This document shows, one piece after another, positions 5,758 to 13,650 of a stretch of 15,547 bases of DNA (positions are counted from its first letter, which is position 1; each line of letters begins with the position of its first letter). Source of the DNA: Paramuribaculum sp. (GTDB lineage: Bacteria; Bacteroidota; Bacteroidia; Bacteroidales; Muribaculaceae); contig JAIDXA010000105.1 of assembly GCA_029058705.1 (NCBI GenBank), positions 1-15,547 of the forward strand. The letters run 5' to 3'. Below the pieces are notes generated by a model. That model saw only the letters and a list, made by a program, of their open reading frames with translations, had not been told where the DNA came from and searched no databases. The translations under genes and the position numbers were made by a program.

Positions 5758-8340
5758 ATGACAGACAGCATAATGAACTTTCTAAAGTCACGTAAATTCT
5801 GGTGCGTCATCGGATCCATCCTGCTGATGGCACTCATAGCAGTCGTTTATTTCTATCCCGATGCAGTGACGGGCAACACCCTCAGCCAACACGACATGGA
5901 ACAGGGTTCGGCCATAGGACACGAGGCCCAGGCCTACGCTCAGGAAACCGGCCACACACCGCGTTGGACCAACTCACTTTTCGGAGGTATGCCGACATTC
6001 CAGATCTCGCCCTCCTATCCGTCCAACGCCCTGTTCAACTGGATAAACGGGGCTATGGGTCTATGGTTGCCAAATCCTGCCGACTGGCTTATGATGATGA
6101 TGGTCGGATTTTTCATTCTGCTGCTTGCAATGCGTTGCCGGTGGTATGTGGCTCTGATCGGCGCCATAGCCTATGGGTTCTCATCCTATTTCATCATCAT
6201 CATCGGCGCCGGACATATATGGAAGTTCATAACCCTGGCTTATATCCCGCCGACAATCGCGGGCATAATCCTCTGCTACCGCGGACGCTATCTGACCGGC
6301 GGGGCGCTTGCCGGACTGATGGCCATGATGCAGATCTCCGCCAACCATCCCCAGATGACCTACTATTTCATCTTTGTCATCATCGGAATTGTCATTGCCT
6401 GTCTGACATCCGCCATAAAAGAGAAAAAAATCAGACAGTGGCTCACAGCCACCGGAGTTCTGGCTGTAGCAGCGATTCTGGCTGTCGGGGCCAATCTCCC
6501 CTCGCTCTACAACACTTATGAATATTCAAAAGAGACAATGCGCGGCGGCCATTCAGAGCTGACTCCCCTGCCCGGCGAACAAAGCAATACGACCGCGACC
6601 GGCCTTGACCGCAACTATATCACCCAATACAGCTACGAAACATCCGAAAGTTTTTCGCTCCTGATTCCCAACATCAAGGGCGGAGCGACCTCACGCTTTG
6701 TAGGCGGAGGCGGTGAATACCTGTCGCTAAGCAAATTGCCCGAAGCCGAAGAAATGATCAAGAGCGGTGCCCTCAGCCGGGACGAAGCTATGTATCTCGA
6801 TTGGATTCCGCAATATTTCGGAGGTCCTGAAGGCACAAGCGGCCCGGTTTATGTCGGAGCGTTGATTGTAGCGCTCTTCATCCTCGGCTGCGTGATTGTC
6901 AAAGGACCGCTCAAATGGGTGCTTCTCGTTCTGACGATATTCTCAATACTACTTGCTCTGGGCCGCAACTTCATGATTCTTACGGATTTCATGATAGACT
7001 ACATCCCGATGTACAGCAAATTCCGCACCGTTGAAAGCATTCTCGTCATAGCAGAGTTCACAATGCCCCTTCTGGCAGCACTGGCGTTGCAGAAATTGCT
7101 TGAGCGTCCAGTCGATGAAGCCTGGAACCGCTACAGGCGTCCGATGCTGTGGAGCTTCGGCGCTGTCCTGGTCATCTGTCTTGCCGGTATCGCAGCACCC
7201 GGCGTTTTCGGCTCCGGCGTAACTTCAGCCGACAGAGAAACCGACGCACGCATTGCCGAGGGTCTGTCCGCGCAAGCACAGCAGGGAGGGTTCGACGCCA
7301 CACAGATCCTCCAGGTTCTGACCATCGAAAACCCGCGGATCTACAACGCAGTCGAACAGCTCCGGTTCTCTATGGTCCGTTCTGATTCTCTCCGCAGTTT
7401 CATCGTTGTCGCTCTCGGACTCGGCTTCCTGTTGCTCTACTTCCGACGCCGACTTTCCACACCCGTGATGCTCGGAGCCGTCGGACTGATCATCTGCGGT
7501 GATCTCTACATGGTCAACAAGCGATATCTCAACACCCACAGTTTTGTTCCGCGCCGCTATGTCTCGACCGAGCGATTCGCCCCCTCGGCAGCCGACAGGG
7601 TCATCCTCACTGACACGGCCATGAACTACCGCGTGCTGAACATTCCTCAATTCTCAGCGGCAGCACCGTCCTACCATCACAAAGCCATCGGAGGCTACCA
7701 TGCCGCCAAGCTCACACGCTATCAGGATCTGATTGACCGCCAGTTGCTGAAAAACAATCCTGAGGTACTCAACATGCTCAACACGCGCTATGTCATCACC
7801 AACGACAACGCCGCGCCCGAACTCAACCCTGATGCAATGGGCAACGCATGGTTTGTCGATGCCATAGAATATGTCGACGGCCCCGATGCAGAGATGGCGG
7901 CACTCGACTCGCTTGCAGTCGGAGTCCGCGCGGTGGCCGACAACAAATTCAAAACCATTCTCGGACAGTCAAGACCCAAAACCGCGGGCGACACCATCTT
8001 CGAGACCACCTATGCCCCCGACCGGCTGACATATCACGCGAATACGCGCAATGGTGGAGTCGCAGTGTTCTCGGAAATATATTTCCCGTGGGGCTGGGAC
8101 GTTACAATCGACGGACAACCCGCCGAACTTGGACGTGTCAACTACGTTTTGCGCGCCCTTGCAATTCCGGCGGGCTCCCACACGATTGAAATGGTGTTCG
8201 ATCCGAAATCGCTCCACACCACCACCAATATAGCCTACGCGAGCATCATACTCATCTACATAGGCTGCGGATGCGCCATTGCATTCGCGCTATACAGACA
8301 CCGCAGAAAAGAAGAGCAGATCTCCGAAAAGGGAAAATGA
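5758..8340 (+). CDS. YfhO-family polytopic membrane protein
   Basis: 860 residues from the ATG at 5758; an ATG at 5773 (MNFLKSRKFW) is also plausible. A GTG at 5704 overlaps the preceding stop and lies upstream of the -7 box, so it is unlikely. A first helix (FWCVIGSILLMALIAVVYFY) is followed by a conserved-looking external loop with LSQHDMEQGSA (about 42-52) and LFGGMPTFQIS (74-84). About ten further hydrophobic helices reach to about residue 560, then a soluble C-terminal region and one last helix (IAYASIILIYIGCGCAIAFALY) before a basic tail. This layout fits YfhO (PF09586) proteins, which belong to the GT-C glycosyltransferase-like fold; Gram-positive members take part in glycosylating teichoic acids. 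The role in Bacteroidetes is not established, though sugar transfer to an envelope lipid or glycan is a reasonable inference. The stop overlaps the next start (ATGA). Confidence 0.9.
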   Translation: MTDSIMNFLKSRKFWCVIGSILLMALIAVVYFYPDAVTGNTLSQHDMEQGSAIGHEAQAYAQETGHTPRWTNSLFGGMPTFQISPSYPSNALFNWINGAMGLWLPNPADWLMMMMVGFFILLLAMRCRWYVALIGAIAYGFSSYFIIIIGAGHIWKFITLAYIPPTIAGIILCYRGRYLTGGALAGLMAMMQISANHPQMTYYFIFVIIGIVIACLTSAIKEKKIRQWLTATGVLAVAAILAVGANLPSLYNTYEYSKETMRGGHSELTPLPGEQSNTTATGLDRNYITQYSYETSESFSLLIPNIKGGATSRFVGGGGEYLSLSKLPEAEEMIKSGALSRDEAMYLDWIPQYFGGPEGTSGPVYVGALIVALFILGCVIVKGPLKWVLLVLTIFSILLALGRNFMILTDFMIDYIPMYSKFRTVESILVIAEFTMPLLAALALQKLLERPVDEAWNRYRRPMLWSFGAVLVICLAGIAAPGVFGSGVTSADRETDARIAEGLSAQAQQGGFDATQILQVLTIENPRIYNAVEQLRFSMVRSDSLRSFIVVALGLGFLLLYFRRRLSTPVMLGAVGLIICGDLYMVNKRYLNTHSFVPRRYVSTERFAPSAADRVILTDTAMNYRVLNIPQFSAAAPSYHHKAIGGYHAAKLTRYQDLIDRQLLKNNPEVLNMLNTRYVITNDNAAPELNPDAMGNAWFVDAIEYVDGPDAEMAALDSLAVGVRAVADNKFKTILGQSRPKTAGDTIFETTYAPDRLTYHANTRNGGVAVFSEIYFPWGWDVTIDGQPAELGRVNYVLRALAIPAGSHTIEMVFDPKSLHTTTNIAYASIILIYIGCGCAIAFALYRHRRKEEQISEKGK

Positions 8341-8822
8341 CAATGCGACTACCCCGAATGACTCCACTGATCCGGGGTGTCCGCGCTCCGCGACGTGCGG
8401 CACGCAGCCGCGGCTTCGGCATCCATTCACCTTTCGCCTTCCGGTTTGTCAGGGAGGTGCTGTCGCAGCCATATGCCTACTATTGCTATGACCGGCTTGA
8501 CAAGGCGGCAAAAGATGACGGGAGCAGTCCAGCAGTTGTCCGCACACTGTTCCGCCTGTCGCTGTGGTTTCGTCCGGGAAGAATCAAGATTGTCGGGAAA
8601 ACAACCGAAGCGATCAGACTTGCCATGATTATCGGAAATCCGGTGGCATCCGGTGAAGATGTGCCGCAGGAGTGCATTGCAGGGCTTGGAGATGGCCGAG
8701 AGACGGTTGCCGGCATGTGGCGTCAGTCAAGCCATGGAATGCTTTTCAGCGCAAAAGAAATGGCAATTTTCGTCGCATTGCCGCATCTGCCACATCAACG
8801 ATTCGACATTTTCCTGTCCTGA
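8337..8822 (+). CDS. Short 'GIHSPF' protein, possibly a class I methyltransferase lacking its core
   Basis: 161 residues from the ATG at 8337, which overlaps the upstream stop by 4 bp (ATGA) and implies translational coupling. The N-terminus (SRGFGIHSPFAFRFVREVL, then YAYYCYDRL) matches the start of a Bacteroidetes family of about 250-residue SAM-dependent methyltransferase-like proteins as I recall it. LFRLSLWFRPGRIKIVG sits where the RL-NYF-P-ILEIGTG strand leading to the SAM-binding loop would be. The glycine-rich loop is not recognisable, and I see no downstream acidic SAM-ribose or IDGNH-type motif. The C-terminus (HGMLFSAKEMAIFVALPHLPHQRFDIFLS) resembles the family's closing strands. 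It therefore looks as if about 90 central residues are missing with the frame kept, which would abolish methyltransferase activity. Treat the family link as moderate and the deletion as inference. Confidence 0.6.
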   Translation: MTMRLPRMTPLIRGVRAPRRAARSRGFGIHSPFAFRFVREVLSQPYAYYCYDRLDKAAKDDGSSPAVVRTLFRLSLWFRPGRIKIVGKTTEAIRLAMIIGNPVASGEDVPQECIAGLGDGRETVAGMWRQSSHGMLFSAKEMAIFVALPHLPHQRFDIFLS

Positions 8823-8836
8823 CCCACTGCCGTCTC

Positions 8837-9826
8837 ATGCCCCAGACCCGATCGATCGACTCTCTTGCTGAAATAATCCAAAGCTTCGAAGCATATCTTC
8901 TGCTTGAGCGCGGGCTCAGCGACAACACACGCCTGGCCTACCTTTCCGATGCAGACAAACTGCTCCGCTATCTTGTGGCTCTGGCAATTCCCCTGCGCGA
9001 AGTCGAAACAGACACACTGCGCGGATTCGTAAACGCCCTCTATGATGTCGGAATATCAACACGGTCGCAAGCCCGCATCATTTCCGGCATAAAAGCGTTT
9101 TTCCGGTATCTGAAACTCGAAAAATACCTCGAAACCAACCCGGCGCTTCTTCTTGAGACTCCGCGATGCGGCAAACGCCTTCCCGAAGTGCTGCGCATTG
9201 ACGAAATCGATGCGATGATCAACGCCATCGACATGTCCAAACCGGAAGGGCAACGCAACAGAGCTATCATCGAAACCCTCTACAGCTGCGGATTACGTGT
9301 CTCCGAACTGACCAATCTTGAGATTTCCCGAATCTATGACGACGAACAGTTTGTCGTTGTCAACGGAAAAGGGAACAAGGAACGGATAGTTCCGGTCTCA
9401 CCTATGGCGCTTGAGGAAATCAAGGCTTATCTGCCAGACCGCGAGAAACTCGCCATCAAACCGGGCGAGGAAAACATACTATTCCTAAACCGTCGCGGAC
9501 GCAGACTGACACGAGTGATGATTTTCTATATCGTGCGCCAGCTTGCCGACCTTGCCGGAATCAGAAAAGAAATTTCGCCGCACACACTCCGCCATTCTTT
9601 TGCCACTCATCTTCTTGAAGGTGGAGCCAACCTCCGCGCCATACAGCAGATGCTTGGCCACGAAGACATAGCGACAACAGAAATCTATATCCACATAGAC
9701 CGCTCACGTCTGAGAGAGGAAATCCTCACCCACCATCCGAGAAACCGCCACACATATTCACCTGCCGGAAAAGCGACCGATGCGCCAGCCGACAATGCCG
9801 CCGCATACAGCGATGAAGACCAGTAA
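8837..9826 (+). CDS. xerD: Site-specific tyrosine recombinase XerD
   Basis: 329 residues from the ATG at 8837; a longer frame reaching back to 8672 would overlap the previous gene and has no recombinase-like sequence. An N-terminal SAM-like DNA-binding domain (about 10-100, with YLLLERGLSDNTRLAYLSD) precedes the catalytic domain. The complete active-site set is visible: Arg154 in CGLRVSEL, Lys178 in NGKGNKERIVPV, His249 and Arg252 in HTLRHSFATHLL, His275 in LGHEDIATT, and the nucleophile Tyr284 in EIYIH. Xer recombinases resolve chromosome dimers at dif near the terminus; the XerD assignment over XerC rests on overall resemblance. After the usual family end near residue 301 there is an unusual tail of about 28 residues, rich in Ala, Asp and Pro. 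The tail's coding DNA overlaps the convergent lipoprotein gene. It is last in the run hydrolase-YfhO-GIHSPF-xerD, 14 bp after the preceding stop. Confidence 0.92.
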   Translation: MPQTRSIDSLAEIIQSFEAYLLLERGLSDNTRLAYLSDADKLLRYLVALAIPLREVETDTLRGFVNALYDVGISTRSQARIISGIKAFFRYLKLEKYLETNPALLLETPRCGKRLPEVLRIDEIDAMINAIDMSKPEGQRNRAIIETLYSCGLRVSELTNLEISRIYDDEQFVVVNGKGNKERIVPVSPMALEEIKAYLPDREKLAIKPGEENILFLNRRGRRLTRVMIFYIVRQLADLAGIRKEISPHTLRHSFATHLLEGGANLRAIQQMLGHEDIATTEIYIHIDRSRLREEILTHHPRNRHTYSPAGKATDAPADNAAAYSDEDQ

Positions 9827-10228
9827 TTTCCACGAAATTCCACCGGAATGACCGGAATAAGCCCCTATTGTCTCCTCTGCAGCGGCTGCATGCCGCGCTT
9901 CACTGACCGAATGCAGGCCGCCATAATCCTCACCCGTGCGGACAACTTCCGTCGCCATCATACGCTTCTTGATTCCATACAACGCCACCTGCGGAACGGA
10001 ACGCGATGAATCTGCACAGTCAGGCAGAACAATCCTCACGCTGTCGATCCTGACCGCAGCGCGCCAGCTAAGACTGTCGGCTTCGACACGTCCGAAACGT
10101 ACAGACCGGACAGTTTCATGAACGGAATCGGTCTGGAATCCGCTGCGGTCGGTTTGCTTAGCCGACCGACAACCACCCGCCGTCATAAGGACCGCCGACA
10201 ATAACATTGGAAAAACTCTATGGTTCAT
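9758..10228 (-). CDS. Small lipoprotein with C-terminal membrane helix (spanin-like topology)
   Basis: 156 residues from the ATG at 10228; an in-frame ATG at 10261 would add 11 residues but lies upstream of the -7 box. I recognise no family with certainty. The N-terminus (MNHRVFPMLLSAVLMTAGGC) is a short basic region, a hydrophobic run and a lipobox-type end at Cys20. A polar middle region rich in Ser, Arg and Asp follows. Close to the C-terminus is one hydrophobic helix (WKLLVFIAVCGGIVGW) with an RIGRFSGR tail. An N-terminal lipid anchor plus a C-terminal transmembrane helix is the arrangement of unimolecular spanins, and of small lipoproteins near lysis genes in Bacteroidetes phages. No other phage gene lies nearby. 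The last 69 bp overlap xerD on the opposite strand. A non-lipidated signal peptide is the main alternative. Confidence 0.55.
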   Translation of the reverse strand: MNHRVFPMLLSAVLMTAGGCRSAKQTDRSGFQTDSVHETVRSVRFGRVEADSLSWRAAVRIDSVRIVLPDCADSSRSVPQVALYGIKKRMMATEVVRTGEDYGGLHSVSEARHAAAAEETIGAYSGHSGGISWKLLVFIAVCGGIVGWRIGRFSGR

Positions 10229-10248
10229 GACGTAATTCTGATTTTTCA

Positions 10249-10256
10249 CAAAATTA
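10249..10256 (-). promoter_or_regulatory. -7 box (TAATTTTG) for the small lipoprotein gene
   Basis: Read on the minus strand, 10256-10249 is TAATTTTG, an exact TAnnTTTG match, about 20 bp before the ATG at 10228. No -33 TTTG is visible at the standard distance. It would let the gene be transcribed separately from mfd, whose stop codon is 77 bp upstream of that ATG. Confidence 0.45.
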
Positions 10257-10305
10257 CGCATGCAACGCTACCCGGACAGGTCCTATTTCAACATTTGCCG
10301 GAGAC

Positions 10306-13300
10306 TTAGAGAGAGTCGAGCGACAGAATGCTGTCGAGTATGGCAACAGCATCCTCCACTGTCGAAACATGATCTATTGCAAAACTCCGACGCCCGTTTC
10401 GCTCTCTGATCTGGCAACGTCTGGGATTATCCTGCAGATAACGAAGCAGTTTTCCAAACATCGGACTCTGATAATACGCGACGTTCGAATCATCTACAAA
10501 ATAAACAAACATCTTGTCCTGCTTGAGCGCGACTTTCTCGATTCCAAGCCTGCGCGCCAGCCATCGCAGACGAGGTATACGCAAAAGTTCAGCCGTCACA
10601 TGAGGAATTTTTCCGAAACGGTCAACCAGACGCCCGCGGAACTCGACCAGATCCATTTCGCGCTCGATCGAATCAAGTTCCTGATAAAGAGCGATCCGTT
10701 CACTCTCAAGAGGTACGTAATCAGCCGGCAGCAGCAGCTCCATATCGCTCTCTATAACGCAGTCGGCCACGTATTCTTCGCTCTCGGCCAACGGAATGCC
10801 GCTCTCGGACGGTTCGCCGAATTCCTCAGTGCGGAGCTCTGTGACAGCTTCTTTCAGAATCTTCTGATATGTCTCATAGCCGAGGTCGGCGATGAACCCG
10901 CTTTGCTCTGCTCCAAGAAGATTTCCCGCACCTCGGATGTCAAGATCCTGCATGGCAATATGGATACCGCTTCCGAGATCAGAAAAACTCTCTATCGCCT
11001 GCAACCGTCGGCGCGATGTCGGAGAAAGGGGAATGTGGGGAGGAACGGTCAGGTAGCAAAATGCCTTGCGCGAACTGCGTCCGACGCGACCGCGCAGCTG
11101 ATGGAGTTCGCTCAATCCGAAATTCTGGGCATTGTTGATGATTATCGTGTTGACGTTAGGCATGTCGATTCCGCTCTCAATTATAGTTGTGGAGAGCAGG
11201 ATGTCATAATCATGGTTCGAGAAGTCAAGAATCGCTTTTTCAAGCTTTTCGGGCGGCATCTGCCCATGGGCGACAATTATTCTCGCGTCGGGCACAAGCC
11301 GTCGGACCATAGCCTCGAGCTCGTGCAACCCCTCGATGCGGTTGTTGACCATGAAGATCTGTCCGTTGCGCGACATTTCGAAATTGATCGCTTCTGTCAG
11401 CATTTCATCGGTCAAGGATGTGACAGAGGTTATGATCGGATATCGGTTGGGGGGAGGCGTTGTTATCGAAGAGAGATCGCGCGCTCCCATCAGCGAGAAC
11501 TGCAGTGTTCTGGGAATTGGAGTCGCGCTCATGGTCAGCGTGTCGACATTGGTCTTCATCTGCTTCAGACGCTCTTTGACGGCTACCCCGAACTTCTGCT
11601 CCTCGTCGACCACAAGCAATCCGAGATCCTTGAATCTGACGGTCTTGCCGATCAGTTTGTGCGTTCCGATCAGAATGTCGATCTTTCCGTCGGCCAGATC
11701 GGAGAGAATAGCTTTGGTTTCCTTCGCCGTCCGTGCGCGGGACAGGTAGTCGACCCTTACAGGGAAATCTTTCAATCGGCGCGAGAATGTGTTGAAATGC
11801 TGATAGGCCAGCACCGTGGTCGGCACAAGCACAGCGGTCTGCTTGTTGTCGGTGGCGGCCTTGAAAGCCGCGCGGACCGCGATTTCCGTTTTTCCGAAAC
11901 CGACATCGCCACATACAAGGCGGTCCATGGGCCGTTCACTTTCCATATCGGCTTTGACCGCCTTTGTCGTCGTCAGCTGATCGGGAGTATCCTCATAGAT
12001 AAAAGAAGCCTCCAGTTCGTGTTGCAGATAACTGTCGGGCGAAAAAGCAAAACCTTTTTCGCTTTTGCGCGCGGCATAAAGCTTGATCAAATCACGCGCA
12101 ATATCCTTAAGCTTTGTCTTGGTGCGCTCTTTCAGCCGATTCCACGCACCGCTGCCAAGTTTGTTGACCTTAGGTGCCACGCCCTCTTTGCCGCGGTATT
12201 TGGCCAGTTTGTGGAGCGAATGGATCGACACGAAAATTGTGTCGTTGTTGGCATAAGTCAGTTTGATCATCTCCTGGACACGGCCAGACACATTCGTGCG
12301 CATAAGTCCGGCAAAACGCCCCACACCATGATCAACATGAACAATGAAATCGCCCGGTTCGATGGCACTCAGTTCCTTTAACGACAACGCCAATTTGCCT
12401 GAACGCGCACGGTCGCTCTTGAGGTTGTACTTATGGAAACGGTCGAAGATCTGGTGATCGGTAAAAAAGCACAGGCGTGCCACATTATCGACAAAACCTT
12501 CATGGAGAGTAGAGTCGACCGGCGTGAAATCTATACGGTCGCCACGATCCGCAAAAATCGCCCGAAGACGTTCGATCTGTTTCACACTGTCGGAAAGTAT
12601 ATAGATTCTGTAACCGTCAGACAGGAACCGGCCGAACGATTCGGAAATCAGATCGAAATTCTTGTGATAGAGAGCCTGTGGCGAACAGGCAAAGTCGACC
12701 GAGGCCGAAGCCTCCGGCAGCGGTTGAGCGGCCGCAGTGAATTCTATGCGCCGGAAAGAATCGAACTTCATCCGGAACTCTTCGGCGTCGATCAGCTGGC
12801 GCATTGCCGAAGCATCTCCTTCGGAAGCTTCGGCGGCCGAGACTGAAAAGGACTCGGAAGCGACCTCGGAGATTCTCGATAGCGTATAGAGGGAATCCCT
12901 GACGGCGATAAGAGTGGAGGGGTCGATAAAATCCAGTAACGAACTCCCGCGCCCCTGCGAAGCGACATCAGAAGTTATGGATATTGTTTCCATCCGCTGT
13001 TCAGAAAGCTGGGTCTCGACGTTGAATGTCCTCATCGAGTCTATATCGTCGCCGAAGAAATCGATCCTGTAGGGCAGTTCATGGCTGTAGCCGAATATAT
13101 CAAGAATCGAACCGCGCACGGCAAACTGTCCCGGTTCGTAGACATAATCCACCTCTGAGAATCCGTTAGACCGCAGCCATTTGACTGTCTGGGTCATATC
13201 GGCCGGAATTCCGGCCGACAGCGTCAGAGTGTGACTGGTGATCGAATCGCGGTCGGCAACTCTTTCGGCAAGCCCCTCGGGATAGGTGACCACAAACCGC

Positions 13301-13650
13301 AGGTTTTCGTCGGATGTCCACCGCGTAAGAGCCTCCGTGCGCAGAATCTGGGATGGAGGATCGACCTGACCGTATTTAATGTGCCGTTTATAGCCTGAAG
13401 GGAGCATTGCCACATGCTCTTCACCAACTATGCGGCAGAGATCATGATAGAGATAACCGGCGTCATCGAGCGAATCGCCGATCACAACCGTCGGGATCTT
13501 TCTTTCAGGCAGCAAAGCGAGCATCACTGCGGCTGACGAGCCTGCAAGGTTACATACCGAAATCAGCCTGTCGCCACCGTTCAATGCTGAAGAAAGCGCT
13601 TTTCCGCGCGCGCTTTCCCTCATTGACTCAACAATTTCCCGGATCTTCAT
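10306..13650 (-). CDS. mfd: Transcription-repair coupling factor Mfd
   Basis: 1114 residues, close to E. coli Mfd (1148). Mfd is a cytosolic dsDNA translocase that displaces RNA polymerase stalled at DNA lesions and recruits UvrA for nucleotide excision repair. Visible parts in order are a UvrB-like N-terminal region (1-300, with GQFAVRGSILDIFG at 174-187), a CarD-like RNA-polymerase-interaction domain (about 430-500, with PGDFIVHVDHGVGRFAG), and the superfamily 2 motor. The motor has Walker A GDVGFGKTE (581-589), the DEEQ box (682-685), SATPIPRTL (708-716) and QLRGRVGRS (851-859). The translocation region (ESFSDLGSGIHIAMQDLDIRGAG) follows, then a C-terminal D7 domain. All key motor residues look intact. 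Its ATG overlaps the stop of the S41 peptidase gene by 4 bp, so the two are translationally coupled. Confidence 0.98.
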   Translation of the reverse strand: MKIREIVESMRESARGKALSSALNGGDRLISVCNLAGSSAAVMLALLPERKIPTVVIGDSLDDAGYLYHDLCRIVGEEHVAMLPSGYKRHIKYGQVDPPSQILRTEALTRWTSDENLRFVVTYPEGLAERVADRDSITSHTLTLSAGIPADMTQTVKWLRSNGFSEVDYVYEPGQFAVRGSILDIFGYSHELPYRIDFFGDDIDSMRTFNVETQLSEQRMETISITSDVASQGRGSSLLDFIDPSTLIAVRDSLYTLSRISEVASESFSVSAAEASEGDASAMRQLIDAEEFRMKFDSFRRIEFTAAAQPLPEASASVDFACSPQALYHKNFDLISESFGRFLSDGYRIYILSDSVKQIERLRAIFADRGDRIDFTPVDSTLHEGFVDNVARLCFFTDHQIFDRFHKYNLKSDRARSGKLALSLKELSAIEPGDFIVHVDHGVGRFAGLMRTNVSGRVQEMIKLTYANNDTIFVSIHSLHKLAKYRGKEGVAPKVNKLGSGAWNRLKERTKTKLKDIARDLIKLYAARKSEKGFAFSPDSYLQHELEASFIYEDTPDQLTTTKAVKADMESERPMDRLVCGDVGFGKTEIAVRAAFKAATDNKQTAVLVPTTVLAYQHFNTFSRRLKDFPVRVDYLSRARTAKETKAILSDLADGKIDILIGTHKLIGKTVRFKDLGLLVVDEEQKFGVAVKERLKQMKTNVDTLTMSATPIPRTLQFSLMGARDLSSITTPPPNRYPIITSVTSLTDEMLTEAINFEMSRNGQIFMVNNRIEGLHELEAMVRRLVPDARIIVAHGQMPPEKLEKAILDFSNHDYDILLSTTIIESGIDMPNVNTIIINNAQNFGLSELHQLRGRVGRSSRKAFCYLTVPPHIPLSPTSRRRLQAIESFSDLGSGIHIAMQDLDIRGAGNLLGAEQSGFIADLGYETYQKILKEAVTELRTEEFGEPSESGIPLAESEEYVADCVIESDMELLLPADYVPLESERIALYQELDSIEREMDLVEFRGRLVDRFGKIPHVTAELLRIPRLRWLARRLGIEKVALKQDKMFVYFVDDSNVAYYQSPMFGKLLRYLQDNPRRCQIRERNGRRSFAIDHVSTVEDAVAILDSILSLDSL

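Noticed and set aside
8672..8836. Longer N-terminus for XerD starting at 8672
   Set aside because: It overlaps the preceding gene by 151 bp, and its translation is basic and unlike any Xer N-terminus. The ATG at 8837 gives the usual start.
8837..9826. XerD as the integrase of a mobile element
   Set aside because: No flanking direct repeats, tRNA gene, excisionase or cargo genes are visible. The protein has the size and motifs of a chromosomal Xer recombinase in an operon with housekeeping genes.
9827..9860. Possible terminator after xerD (GGAAT / ATTCC inverted repeats)
   Set aside because: The stems are about 5 bp long and no T-run follows; the region is also coding on the other strand.
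10369..12381. 670-codon open frame antisense to mfd
   Set aside because: It lies wholly inside mfd, its translation has no domain-like pattern, and long antisense frames are common opposite genes with this codon bias. Mfd has all its motifs in the other strand.
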